Made by a program: the position numbers and the translations under genes | Shown here: in pieces, positions 1-8,429 of the stretch | How positions within the stretch are numbered: position 1 is the stretch's first letter | How the letters are laid out: every line of letters begins with the position of its first letter | Notes under the pieces: generated by a model | The model's database searches: none | Seen by the model: the letters and a program-made list of their open reading frames with translations, nothing else | Told to the model about the DNA's origin: nothing | Source: Sneathiella sedimenti | GTDB lineage: Bacteria > Pseudomonadota > Alphaproteobacteria > Sneathiellales > Sneathiellaceae | Length of the DNA stretch: 64,000 bases | Reading direction: 5' to 3' | Assembly: GCF_017313765.1 (NCBI RefSeq) | Contig: NZ_JAFLNC010000001.1 | Span: 806,001 to 870,000, forward strand

Positions 1-335
1 TCTTTTGAAATGAGTGGATGCCACCAGGGCAGCGGCTTTCCTTCCGACAACAGGCGATAGGCGCAGGTTCGCGGCATCCAGCGCAGGGTCGGGATAATAT
101 CCGGTGTCAGGGTAATACAATCCGGCACCAGACGGGAGCGCTCCGGATAACGGGTGCACTGGCAGGTTCCAAGATCGAGCAGGCGGCAGACGACCTCTGT
201 ATAGGCGAGTTCAAGCGTGTCTTCGTCTTCCAGCTTGAGCAGGCAGCATTTGCCGCAGCCGTCACAGAGGGATTCCCACTGTTCCGCCGACATGTCTTCA
301 AGCGCGACAGTCTCCCAGAATGGTTTTTCCTTCAC
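1..335 (-). CDS. YcgN/YkgJ-type cysteine cluster protein (3' end cut by window edge)
   Basis: Reading the minus strand from a GTG at 335 gives an open frame to the window edge, about 111 codons. The N-terminus starts [16 protein letters not shown], followed by CDGCGKCC, then a [11 protein letters not shown] stretch, RYPERS and PDC. This cysteine order is typical of the UPF0260 (YcgN) family, a branch of the YkgJ zinc/iron-binding cysteine cluster proteins. The biochemical role is unknown. The family is about 150 residues, so the last quarter is missing. The GTG start is supported by family-like N-terminal sequence and lies 6 bp after the phaZ stop, so the two genes are probably cotranscribed. 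An internal ATG start at 301 lies in a different, non-coding frame. Confidence 0.85.
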   Translation of the reverse strand, partial: MKEKPFWETVALEDMSAEQWESLCDGCGKCCLLKLEDEDTLELAYTEVVCRLLDLGTCQCTRYPERSRLVPDCITLTPDIIPTLRWMPRTCAYRLLSEGKPLPWWHPLISK

Positions 336-341
336 CCCACA

Positions 342-1955
342 TCAGGCCTTTTTTGTTGGTTGCCGCCGCGCCCGTGTAGCGGGCTTGGCTTTCTTCTGTG
401 TTTTCTGTGCGGCGGGCGCCGATTTTGCCGTTGCGGCCCTTGCCGGCGTCGATTTCGTCGGAGTTGCCTTGGCCGGTGCCGCTTTTACGGGTGCCTTTTT
501 CGCCGGAGCTTTGGCCGGAGCCGCTTTTACCGGAGCTGCTTCAGTCACCGTTGTCTTCGCCTCCGGCTGTTTACCGGTCGATGTCTCGGGGGAGGCCGTC
601 TTCTTCGCAGCAGGCTTTATCTCAGGAGCTTTTTCCACAACTGCCTTTGCCTCAGCGGGCTTTGCCGGTGCAGGCTTTGCGGGTGCATTTTTGGTCTCAT
701 TGCTGGGAACCAGAGCCAACCGAACGCGGTTGTGCGGCTCGTGATTAAGGATGAAATCGCTGATACGCGGCGCAATTGTGCTTCTGAACTTGCTGCCATT
801 GAAGACACCGTAATGGCCGACACCCTTTTGCTCATAATGGGTTTTCATGCTGTCAGGCAGGCCTGTGCAAATATCATGGGCGGCAACAGTCTGGCCGATA
901 CCGGAAATATCGTCAAGTTCCCCTTCCACCGTCATCAGCGCGGTTTTCTTTATCAGGTCCGTCCGGACTAGCCGGTCACCACGGTACATCATCTCACCCT
1001 TGGCGAGCGCCTGTTTCTGGAACACCGTCTCGATCGTCTGCAGGTAATATTCCGCCGTCAGGTCCATCACCGCATTATACTCGGCGTAAAAGGCGCGATG
1101 TCTATCCGCGCTGTCGCCGTCGCCCTCAACCAGATGGTCGAACTGCTTGATATGGGCCTCCATATGGCGGCCGAAATTCATGCTGACAAAACCGCTGAGT
1201 TGCAAAAAGCCCGGATAAACCCGGCGGAATGCACCGGGATAGCCAAGCGGGACATGGCTGATCACTGTATGCTCGAACCACTCGATGGAATGGTTCATGG
1301 CAAGCTTGCATGGTTCCGTCGGGTGACGGCGGGTATCGATTGGGCTACCCATCAGGGTAACGGAGAGTGGCACATTCGGGTTATTATCCTCCGACATCAA
1401 GGCGACGGCGGCCAGAACCGGCACCCCAGGCTGGCAAACCGCCATCACATGAGTGTCCGGACCCAGAATTTCGAGATAATCGATGATATAGTCGATATAG
1501 TCATCCAGATCGAACCGTCCCTCAAACACGGGCACGTTCGCCGCATCCCGCCAGTCGGTGATATAGACATCGTGATTGGGCATCATCGTCTCGACCGTGC
1601 CGCGCAACAAGGTCGCGAAATGGCCGGACATGGGCGCCACGATCAACAGCTTGGGGTCTTTGCGTGTCGTATCCCGCTTGAAATGCTTGAGCTGGCAGAA
1701 GGTTTTGCGGTGAACAATCTCTTCTGTCACCGCCACCGTCCGCATATCAATGTTCGTGGAGGTCAAACCAAAGGCCGGTTTGCCGTGATACTGCGTCGTT
1801 TCGGAAAACAGGTCCAGGCCTGCGGCCAAGGTCTGCGCTTGGGGCGTGTCAGAAACCGGGTTGAACGGACTCTTCAAAAGTTGAGAGTAAATTTGTGCGG
1901 CCATACGGACTGGTGAAAGCGCCAATTTTTGCATTTCATTGAACTGGTAAAGCAC
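342..1955 (-). CDS. phaZ: Intracellular poly(3-hydroxyalkanoate) depolymerase with basic C-terminal tail
   Basis: Intracellular PHA/PHB depolymerase of the PhaZ1 type, which mobilises carbon from storage granules. The core (about residues 1-418) begins LYQFNEMQKLAL as in the family and has the lipase-box equivalent AVCQPG with the catalytic Cys at about residue 174. The frame is open further upstream, to an ATG at 2060. I prefer the GTG at 1955 because AGGAGAG lies 6 nt upstream and it gives the family N-terminus. Residues 419-537 form an extra tail rich in Ala (35), Lys/Arg (28) and Pro, with AKPA-, APAK- and KAAPAK-like repeats. This resembles histone H1 and the DNA-binding half of phasin PhaF. 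Usual family members end near residue 410-430. The cysteine-cluster gene follows after 6 bp. Confidence 0.93.
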   Translation of the reverse strand: MLYQFNEMQKLALSPVRMAAQIYSQLLKSPFNPVSDTPQAQTLAAGLDLFSETTQYHGKPAFGLTSTNIDMRTVAVTEEIVHRKTFCQLKHFKRDTTRKDPKLLIVAPMSGHFATLLRGTVETMMPNHDVYITDWRDAANVPVFEGRFDLDDYIDYIIDYLEILGPDTHVMAVCQPGVPVLAAVALMSEDNNPNVPLSVTLMGSPIDTRRHPTEPCKLAMNHSIEWFEHTVISHVPLGYPGAFRRVYPGFLQLSGFVSMNFGRHMEAHIKQFDHLVEGDGDSADRHRAFYAEYNAVMDLTAEYYLQTIETVFQKQALAKGEMMYRGDRLVRTDLIKKTALMTVEGELDDISGIGQTVAAHDICTGLPDSMKTHYEQKGVGHYGVFNGSKFRSTIAPRISDFILNHEPHNRVRLALVPSNETKNAPAKPAPAKPAEAKAVVEKAPEIKPAAKKTASPETSTGKQPEAKTTVTEAAPVKAAPAKAPAKKAPVKAAPAKATPTKSTPARAATAKSAPAAQKTQKKAKPATRARRQPTKKA

Positions 1956-2157
1956 GTCGTACTCTCCTACATTAACAGACGTCATGATATTGAAGTCTGC
2001 CGGGTTTCTCTGCGCCGAGTTTCGCTGCAGTGCAACATAATATAGGAAAAATCGCCGCAATGTCAGTATTTTTTACGATATTACAGATAAATGATTAATA
2101 ATCCGCTCCGGCACTCTGTCGAATGTTGCACAATAGTTACATGTAAGGGATAGTCTA

Positions 2158-2703
2158 ATGCGGTTCTACTGGCTTGTATTCTTGACGGTTTTTCTCATAG
2201 CTCCGCCTTCCTATGCCCAATCCATCCTGGGAGAGGATGAAGTATTTCAAAGTGCCGATCGCGGCGATTCCGCGGCAGTGGAGGAATACCTCCTCACCGG
2301 AAATAACCCGAATATCCGTGATTTGAAGAAAATACCGCTGTTGCACCATGCGGCCATGGCCGGTTTACCGAAGACAGTACGCGCCCTCATCCGCCACGGC
2401 GCCCAGGTTGATTTGCCGGACCCGTTCGGCAATACAGCCCTGATGCAGGCAGCCGCCTATGGATCAACCGCCGCAGCGGAGATCCTGATTGAAGGAGGCG
2501 CGGATATCGATGAGGAGAACCGACAGGGCGAGACCCCCCTGATCAAGGCCGCCAAAACCGGAAACACGGAAGTCGTAAAGCTATTGCTGGAAAAAGGGGC
2601 GACTCTTGACCTGACGGACTTCACCGGAAGAACGGCCCTGGATCACGCGAAACAGAACCGCCATCCCGACGTGGTGCGTCTATTGTCCGATGCGACGCCC
2701 TGA
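2158..2703 (+). CDS. Secreted ankyrin repeat protein
   Basis: This 181-residue protein has a signal peptide (about residues 1-20, hydrophobic core, PPSYAQ cleavage region), so a periplasmic location is likely. From about residue 30 to the end there are roughly four to five ankyrin repeats. Repeat hallmarks visible are TPLIKAAKTGNTEVVKLLLE, GNTALMQAAAYGS and GRTALDHA. Ankyrin repeats mediate protein-protein contacts; no catalytic domain is present and the partner is unknown. It is transcribed divergently from phaZ across about 200 bp. Confidence 0.9.
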   Translation: MRFYWLVFLTVFLIAPPSYAQSILGEDEVFQSADRGDSAAVEEYLLTGNNPNIRDLKKIPLLHHAAMAGLPKTVRALIRHGAQVDLPDPFGNTALMQAAAYGSTAAAEILIEGGADIDEENRQGETPLIKAAKTGNTEVVKLLLEKGATLDLTDFTGRTALDHAKQNRHPDVVRLLSDATP

Positions 2704-2730
2704 CGGCGCCGCAATCGAGCTATTTATTGA

Positions 2731-3435
2731 CTAGGGAGCTTCGGCAGCCTTGATTGCCGCCCGCAATCCATCAGCTTGCGCATTCCCGACCGTTCGCTCG
2801 ATGACGATCTGCTGCGAGGTGACAGGCTTGCCATAGTAGGACTCGTTGGAATCCGAGTTTGAAGACAGAATAGATCCCTCTACCGAGGCACCGATAAAGA
2901 GGCCCTTCGAAATCGCGAAGGAGAATACATCGACTTTCATGTTTGTTGTGGTCGAGGCGCCGAGCGTTGTGCCCACCGGACCGACGGCCGCACTCAAATC
3001 ACCGCCCAGCTTGACCTGGTTACTGATTATGGCCTGCAGGCCCTTTTCCGTCATGACCACCAGCACCAGCTCATTCGCCTGCGCACCGAACTGCAAGCCG
3101 ATGCTGCCCTGGCCCATGGTGTAAAAAGCCGGCGAGGACCATTCCCCTGCTTCATTCTTGCCCAGAAGAACACCGCTTCCGCCAGCGCCGCCTACAAAGA
3201 AGCCGGCTTTAAGCACCTGCGGGAAAACGACAACGCCCTTGGCAACGGCCAGCAATTTGCGGAATTGATCCATCTCTGCCTGCGCGGCAACATTGGTGAT
3301 GGTGAACTTCGCTTTTTCAACCAGTTGATCCTGTGCTTCACCGGCAAGAGCAATATTACCGGATCCCAGAAGGAGCGCGCTTGCGCCCAAGAACGACAGA
3401 ATTTTTCGACGGCTTGCCCTGAATGTCATCTGCAT
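2731..3435 (-). CDS. Lipid-binding SYLF (YSC84-type) domain protein
   Basis: The SYLF domain spans most of the mature protein. Visible hallmarks are AKGVVVFPQVLKAGFFVGGAGGSGVLL near the start, FYTMGQGSIGLQFGAQ, and a C-terminal KGLFIGASVEGS block. The N-terminus has a twin-arginine-like RASRRKILSFLGASALLLG stretch and an ALAG cleavage site, so export to the periplasm, perhaps by Tat, is likely. SYLF domains bind phosphoinositides in eukaryotes; the bacterial role is unknown. I chose the ATG at 3435 because AAGGA lies upstream. An in-frame ATG at 3507 would add 24 residues that disrupt the signal peptide. It is convergent with the ankyrin gene. Confidence 0.85.
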   Translation of the reverse strand: MQMTFRASRRKILSFLGASALLLGSGNIALAGEAQDQLVEKAKFTITNVAAQAEMDQFRKLLAVAKGVVVFPQVLKAGFFVGGAGGSGVLLGKNEAGEWSSPAFYTMGQGSIGLQFGAQANELVLVVMTEKGLQAIISNQVKLGGDLSAAVGPVGTTLGASTTTNMKVDVFSFAISKGLFIGASVEGSILSSNSDSNESYYGKPVTSQQIVIERTVGNAQADGLRAAIKAAEAP

Positions 3436-3555
3436 CTTTTTTAATCCTTTTTGACTCATCATTGGAAAACAGGATACTGATATAGAGTAGGGCATGAATG
3501 ATGGCATTTATATGTCGAATAATCTTCCGAAAAATTAACCGGCACGCATGAAACA

Positions 3556-4893
3556 GTGAATATGTCAGAAAAATCGCCCCTGATGTCCATCCCCAGCATT
3601 GAGTCCGACGCCATTAACCTCGCTGCGAGCGGCATGCGGCTGAAAACGCTGGTCTATATTCGCTGGCTGGCGGTGCTCGGACAGGCCCTGACCGTCATCC
3701 TGGTTCACTTCGTTTTTGGATACAGCCTGCCGCTTCTGCCCATCGCGCTGCTGATCAGCGCCAGCGCCATTCTCAATCTGCTGGTCAGCCTCAACCGCAA
3801 GCCTTCCACAAGGCTTCCGAACCGCGGCGCGCTCCTATATCTGTTTTACGATATCCTTCAACTTGCAGGGCTGCTCTATTTCACCGGCGGTCTTTCCAAC
3901 CCCTTTTCAGTGCTTTTCCTGGTGCCGGTCACGATTTCCGCGACCAACCTGACGCGGCAGGGGACGTTTTTTCTCGGGCTGACGACACTCGCCTGTATTA
4001 CATTCCTTGCGCTCTTCTACGAACCGTTGCCGCTGCCTGCGGGGACGCTGGTCCTCTCCCAGACCTATATACTGGCAATCTGGGCGGCTTTGGTGCTGGG
4101 AACGGCCTTTCTTTCGGGCTATGCTTGGCTGATCGCCGCAGACTCGCGGAAAATGTCGGACGCGCTGACCGTCGCCCGGGCAGAGCTCGCACGGGAACAA
4201 CAGCTCTCCGCCGTCGGGGGGATTGCCGCCGCCGCCGCTCATGAGCTTGGCACCCCGCTGAACACCATCCTGCTGGTATCGGAGGAATTGAAACAAGCCC
4301 TGCCGGCGGGGAGCGACACGGCAGAGGACGCCGCATTGCTGCATGACCAGGCCCGGAAATGCGCCGAGGTACTGGCACAACTCTCCCAGGGGCCGGAGAC
4401 GGAGCGTTTTATCAAGGATTCCGCCCACCACAACTTTCTATCGCTGGATAACCTCTTTTCCCTGGCAACGGAAAAATACAAGGACAGCCACAAGAAATTT
4501 GTCATTCAGACCCATGGAGAGACAGCGGATATTCCAAGGCTGTTCCTCACCGCGGAGCTTCGTCACGGCCTTGGCAACCTGATCAGCAACGCCGCCGAGT
4601 TCGCTACCAGCAAGGTGACCATCGACCTCTATTGGAACGAAAACCTGGTGCGCGCGGAAATCCGTGATGACGGACCCGGCTTTTCGGAGGAGGTTCTTGA
4701 TCGGCTGGGCGAACCCTATATGTCGTCCCGGCGCGGACGCGGGGGCATGGGCCTCGGTGTATTTATCGCGGACATGCTGATCAAGCGAAGCGGCGGGGAG
4801 CTGAATTTCCGCAATCAGAAAAATGGCGGCGCGATCGTGGAAATCCTCTGGTCTCGCCGGGAACTTGAAAAATCTGATCCTTTCAGTAATTAG
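3556..4893 (+). CDS. regB: Redox-sensing histidine kinase RegB/PrrB/ActS
   Basis: Membrane sensor kinase of the global redox system controlling photosynthesis, respiration, nitrogen or carbon fixation genes in Alphaproteobacteria. The N-terminal half (about residues 30-195) has around six hydrophobic segments and the ubiquinone-binding heptapeptide GGLSNPF at 111-117. The H-box AAAAHELGTPLN places the phosphorylated His at 229, and the redox-active Cys is at 269 (ARKCAE). That 40-residue spacing equals the H225/C265 pair of Rhodobacter RegB. The N-box (GNLISNAAEFA) and G-boxes (DDGPGFS, GGMGLGVFIA) are intact. The start is a GTG at 3556, with an ATG two codons later. It is followed by regA, its cognate regulator. 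Confidence 0.95.
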   Translation: MNMSEKSPLMSIPSIESDAINLAASGMRLKTLVYIRWLAVLGQALTVILVHFVFGYSLPLLPIALLISASAILNLLVSLNRKPSTRLPNRGALLYLFYDILQLAGLLYFTGGLSNPFSVLFLVPVTISATNLTRQGTFFLGLTTLACITFLALFYEPLPLPAGTLVLSQTYILAIWAALVLGTAFLSGYAWLIAADSRKMSDALTVARAELAREQQLSAVGGIAAAAAHELGTPLNTILLVSEELKQALPAGSDTAEDAALLHDQARKCAEVLAQLSQGPETERFIKDSAHHNFLSLDNLFSLATEKYKDSHKKFVIQTHGETADIPRLFLTAELRHGLGNLISNAAEFATSKVTIDLYWNENLVRAEIRDDGPGFSEEVLDRLGEPYMSSRRGRGGMGLGVFIADMLIKRSGGELNFRNQKNGGAIVEILWSRRELEKSDPFSN

Positions 4894-4955
4894 AAAATAT
4901 GCTAATCTGCCCCGGGTAGCTCGATTATTAGGGTTTTCAAATTAAAGTACAGGTA

Positions 4956-5486
4956 ATGGACGACAAAAAGTTACTGCTGATCGTCGACGACGACGAGATA
5001 TTTTTGAACCGGCTTGGTCGTTCGATGGAACGCAAGGGCTTTGCGCCAACCCTCGCCAATTCGGTGGCTGAAGGCAAGAGATGCGCCGGCCAAAATGCGC
5101 CGGATTACGCCGTTGTCGATCTCCGGCTGCAAGATGGAAACGGCCTTGAGGTCGTAGAGGCCATCCGTGGTGTCAATGAGGATGCCAGCATCGTCATGCT
5201 TACCGGCTATGGAAATATTGCCTCCGCCGTGGCCGCGGTGAAGGCAGGCGCCATCGACTATCTCGCCAAGCCCGCCAATGTCGAGGATATCGTCAACGCC
5301 CTGCTTGCGGACAAGGACGCGATGCCAACACCGCCGGAAAACCCGATGTCCGCCGACCGGGTTCGCTGGGAACATATCCAGCGCGTCTATGAACTCTGCG
5401 ATCATAATGTCTCGGAAACCGCGCGCCGCCTGAACATGCACCGGCGCACTCTCCAGCGCATCATGGCGAAACGGTCCCCGCAGTAG
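4956..5486 (+). CDS. regA: Response regulator RegA/PrrA/ActR
   Basis: DNA-binding response regulator partner of RegB. The receiver domain (about residues 5-120) has the acidic pocket DDD at 11-13, the phosphoacceptor Asp55 (VVDLRLQDG), Thr in MLTGYG and the conserved Lys in LAKPA. A short linker with prolines follows. The C-terminal Fis-type helix-turn-helix (ETARRLNMHRRTLQRI) matches the highly conserved RegA recognition helix. Length, 176 residues, is typical (about 180). It lies 62 bp after regB, and the methyltransferase start follows the stop by only 4 bp. Confidence 0.96.
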   Translation: MDDKKLLLIVDDDEIFLNRLGRSMERKGFAPTLANSVAEGKRCAGQNAPDYAVVDLRLQDGNGLEVVEAIRGVNEDASIVMLTGYGNIASAVAAVKAGAIDYLAKPANVEDIVNALLADKDAMPTPPENPMSADRVRWEHIQRVYELCDHNVSETARRLNMHRRTLQRIMAKRSPQ

Positions 5487-5490
5487 CCGG

Positions 5491-6288
5491 ATGGATCAGA
5501 TTGTCCCAAAAAGCACCCTGATCTGCGGCGACGCCGCTACGAAAATGGCAGGCCTCAGGGCGGAAAGCATCGATCTGATCATCGCCGACCCGCCCTATAA
5601 TCTCGGCAAGAACTACGGCAATAACATCGACCTCAAGAACCGCGCTGAATATCAGGCCTTCACCCAAAGCTGGCTCCGGGAAGCCGTGCGCCTCCTGAAA
5701 CCCGGCGGATCTCTCTATTGCTTCATGGGCGTCAAGTTCATTGCCCGCCTCTACCTGATGCTGGAAGAGGACTTTGGTCTCACCCCACAGGGCTGGATTA
5801 CCTGGCATTACACGCAAGGCATGGGCCGGAAAAAAGGTTTCTCCCCGCGACATGAGGATATTCTCTGGTTCTCGAAGGGGGAAGACGCGCAGTTTAATCT
5901 CGATGACGTGCGGGTGCCGCAGAAATACTACCGCAAGCGCAACAATATGGCGGGCGCGAACCCGGGCGATGTCTGGCAGTTCAGCCATGTGCATTACTGC
6001 GCGGCGGAGCGGCTGCCCCATCCCACCCAAAAGCCTGAGGCTCTGATCGAACGAATTGTCCGCGCCTCCTCCAACCCGGGTGATGTGGTGCTGGACCCTT
6101 TCCTGGGCAGCGGTACCACGGTGCGGGTCGCCACCGTACTTAACCGCGCCGCCACCGGCATCGAGATCAACCCCGATTATATCGAAATGGCAAGAAACCG
6201 CCTGAAAGCGCCGTTTGAGGCCTTCGACAGTATGGACCTGCGCGCCGCCCGGACCTCAAAAGACCTACCGAAGGAGCCATCGAACTGA
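5491..6288 (+). CDS. Orphan site-specific DNA methyltransferase (beta class)
   Basis: S-adenosylmethionine-dependent N6-adenine or N4-cytosine DNA methyltransferase. Motif IV (DPPYNLGKNYG) is at about residues 33-43 and the SAM-binding motif I (DPFLGSGTT) is near residue 200. Motif IV before motif I defines the beta class, the class of CcrM. At 265 residues it lacks the C-terminal DNA-binding extension of CcrM (about 360 residues), so it is probably not the GANTC enzyme; its target site cannot be read from sequence. No restriction endonuclease is adjacent, so it looks solitary. It starts 4 bp after the regA stop, suggesting cotranscription with the redox system. Confidence 0.9.
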   Translation: MDQIVPKSTLICGDAATKMAGLRAESIDLIIADPPYNLGKNYGNNIDLKNRAEYQAFTQSWLREAVRLLKPGGSLYCFMGVKFIARLYLMLEEDFGLTPQGWITWHYTQGMGRKKGFSPRHEDILWFSKGEDAQFNLDDVRVPQKYYRKRNNMAGANPGDVWQFSHVHYCAAERLPHPTQKPEALIERIVRASSNPGDVVLDPFLGSGTTVRVATVLNRAATGIEINPDYIEMARNRLKAPFEAFDSMDLRAARTSKDLPKEPSN

Positions 6289-6369
6289 CAACGGGACAAC
6301 TCCGTGTTTGCAGGGGCGGCGAGATTATATTATGACCATTACACTTCATTCTATTCGAGGCGAGGCATT

Positions 6370-6948
6370 TTGGATCCGCTAGACTATTTTAACCGCGAGC
6401 TTGAGGATCATGGTGAGGTGCTGGCAAAATGCCGGACTACGCTCACCGTACCGTTTCAGGAGATGCTCACGCTCTGGGTTACCGCCATTCAGAATGGCAA
6501 CAAGATCCTGTTTTTTGGTAATGGTGGCAGTGCGGCGGATGCGCAGCATCTCGCGGCCGAACTTGTTATCCGCTTTATCGAGGATCGCAAACCCATCGCC
6601 GCGATCGCGCTCAATACCGATACGTCCGCGCTGACCGCCGGGGCCAACGATCTCGGCTTCGAGGAGGTATTCGCCCGCCAGATCGACGCGCTTGGCAGGC
6701 CCGGTGATGTTGCTGTTGGCCTTACCACTTCCGGCACCAGCCCGAATGTGGTCAAAGCCCTTGAAATGGCGCGGAAAAAAGGGCTCGTTACCACCGCTTT
6801 CACGGGTCGGGATGGCGGCCTCATGCCGGAACTCGCGGATGTGTCCCTGATTGTGCCGGCGCAATCCACCCGACGCATTCAGGAAATGCATATCACTTTC
6901 GGGCATATGCTCTGCGGCGCCCTTGAACAATCGCTGAAACTGGTCTGA
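6370..6948 (+). CDS. gmhA: Sedoheptulose 7-phosphate isomerase
   Basis: First step of ADP-L-glycero-D-manno-heptose synthesis for the LPS inner core: sedoheptulose 7-phosphate to D-glycero-D-manno-heptose 7-phosphate, in the cytoplasm. The SIS domain covers nearly all of the protein, with GNGGSAADAQHLAAEL and GLTTSGTSPNVVKALE as substrate-binding signatures. The frame is open from an ATG at 6304, but I prefer the TTG at 6370. It follows an AGGCGAGG ribosome-binding site and gives the family-like N-terminus LDPLDYFNREL, 192 residues. It is followed 5 bp later by hldE. Confidence 0.95.
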   Translation: MDPLDYFNRELEDHGEVLAKCRTTLTVPFQEMLTLWVTAIQNGNKILFFGNGGSAADAQHLAAELVIRFIEDRKPIAAIALNTDTSALTAGANDLGFEEVFARQIDALGRPGDVAVGLTTSGTSPNVVKALEMARKKGLVTTAFTGRDGGLMPELADVSLIVPAQSTRRIQEMHITFGHMLCGALEQSLKLV

Positions 6949-6953
6949 CGCCC

Positions 6954-8429
6954 ATGGAAAACCGTTCCCCCCTTCTAAATATCCTCGATAAAGTGTCCTC
7001 GGTCGATGTGCTGGTGGTTGGCGACGTCATGCTGGATCGTTTCGTTTACGGCAGCACCGCCCGCATTTCACCTGAAGCGCCGATCCCTATTCTCAGCATT
7101 ACGCACCAGTCGCAGATGCTTGGCGGGGCGGGCAATGTCGTCCGCAATATTGCTTCGCTCGGCGGGAAGGCGCGGCTTATTTCCGTCATCGGGGAGGATG
7201 CGGAAGGACGCGAGATTGAAAGCATTTTCGCGACCCAGGGCGCCACGACGCCCCACCTGGTGAAGTCGGTCGGTCGACCGACTACGGTCAAGACCCGCTT
7301 CATCGCTGATGGACAGCAGCTCCTGCGCAGCGATCATGAGGCAACCCACCAGTTACAGCCGCAAACTGCGGGAAATGTCATCAAAACCTTTCAAGGCGCC
7401 GTGAAAACCGCCGACATTATCGTCCTCTCCGATTATGCCAAGGGGGTTCTCTCCGACACGGTGCTGCGTCATGTCATCGCGTATGCGACGGAGAAAAACA
7501 TTCCCATTATCGCCGATCCAAAGGCGCGGGATTTCGGCCGCTATGCGGGGGTTACCTTGCTGACCCCGAACCGCAAGGAGATGATCGCAGCGAGCGGAAT
7601 GCCCTGCGGCTCCAATCACGAGGTGGAGCAGGCAGCACGCGAAGTGATGCGCAAATCCGGCGTTTCTGCCATCCTCGTTACCCGGTCCGAGGCAGGCATG
7701 AGCCTGGTCACAAAGGACGACGCCCATCATATCGCCGCGGAGGCGCAGGAGGTGTACGATGTTTCCGGTGCGGGCGACAGCGTGATCGCGGCACTCTCCC
7801 TCGCGCTGGCAGCCGGGGCGTCGCTCACCGACGCGGCGCGCATCGCCAACCTCGCCGGCGGGATCGCCGTCTCGAAATCCGGCACGGCCGCCGTGACCAA
7901 GGCGGAAATCCGTCAGGCATTGCATAGCCAGGAAATCGGCGATATGGAGGCGAAGATCGTCAATCTTGACATGGCGCTGGAGCGGGTCTCCAACTGGCGC
8001 AGCCGCGGCCTCAAGGTCGGTTTTACCAATGGATGCTTTGATCTGGTACACCCGGGGCATATCTCGCTGATGCGGCAGGCGCGCAGCGAGTGCGACCGGC
8101 TGATCGTCGGACTCAACACCGATGACAGCATCCGGCGACTTAAAGGCGAGGGACGGCCGGTCACGAACGAAAATTCCCGCGCCATCGTGCTCGCCAGCCT
8201 GTCCGATGTGGACCTCGTCGTTCCCTTCGCAGAGGACACGCCGATCAGGCTGATCGAGGCGGTCAAGCCCGATGTTCTCACCAAGGGAGCGGATTACACG
8301 AAGGAAACCGTTGTCGGCGCGGATATCGTCGAGGCCTATGGCGGGCGGGTGCATCTGGCATCCCTGAAAGAGGGTTTCAGCACCACCGGCACGATCGAGC
8401 GGTTGCTCGCCACCAAGAAAGAGGCGTGA
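6954..8429 (+). CDS. hldE: Bifunctional heptose 7-phosphate kinase / heptose 1-phosphate adenylyltransferase
   Basis: Bifunctional HldE (RfaE). Residues 1 to about 325 form a PfkB/ribokinase-like kinase that phosphorylates heptose 7-phosphate at C1. Signatures are GGAGNVVRNIASLGG near the start and the catalytic VYDVSGAGDSVIAAL near residue 270. Residues of about 345-491 form the nucleotidyltransferase domain that adds AMP, with FTNGCFDLVHPGH (the HxGH motif) and NTDDSIRRLKG. Full length, 491 residues, matches the fused enzyme. It overlaps the upstream end of hldD. The intermediate phosphatase GmhB is not encoded in this cluster. Confidence 0.97.
   Translation: MENRSPLLNILDKVSSVDVLVVGDVMLDRFVYGSTARISPEAPIPILSITHQSQMLGGAGNVVRNIASLGGKARLISVIGEDAEGREIESIFATQGATTPHLVKSVGRPTTVKTRFIADGQQLLRSDHEATHQLQPQTAGNVIKTFQGAVKTADIIVLSDYAKGVLSDTVLRHVIAYATEKNIPIIADPKARDFGRYAGVTLLTPNRKEMIAASGMPCGSNHEVEQAAREVMRKSGVSAILVTRSEAGMSLVTKDDAHHIAAEAQEVYDVSGAGDSVIAALSLALAAGASLTDAARIANLAGGIAVSKSGTAAVTKAEIRQALHSQEIGDMEAKIVNLDMALERVSNWRSRGLKVGFTNGCFDLVHPGHISLMRQARSECDRLIVGLNTDDSIRRLKGEGRPVTNENSRAIVLASLSDVDLVVPFAEDTPIRLIEAVKPDVLTKGADYTKETVVGADIVEAYGGRVHLASLKEGFSTTGTIERLLATKKEA

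Noticed and set aside
345-720. Short repeated units that could look like a tandem DNA repeat or CRISPR
   Set aside because: They are in frame and code for the Ala/Lys/Pro tail of PhaZ; there are no fixed repeats or spacers.
18-971. Plus-strand frame rich in Cys and Arg
   Set aside because: It is the reverse of the cysteine-cluster gene and of the Ala/Lys/Pro tail of phaZ; the low-complexity composition reflects that tail.
5491-6288. Possible CcrM (GANTC methyltransferase)
   Set aside because: Motifs fit the beta class, but the protein is about 100 residues shorter than CcrM and lacks its C-terminal domain, so I left the gene unnamed.
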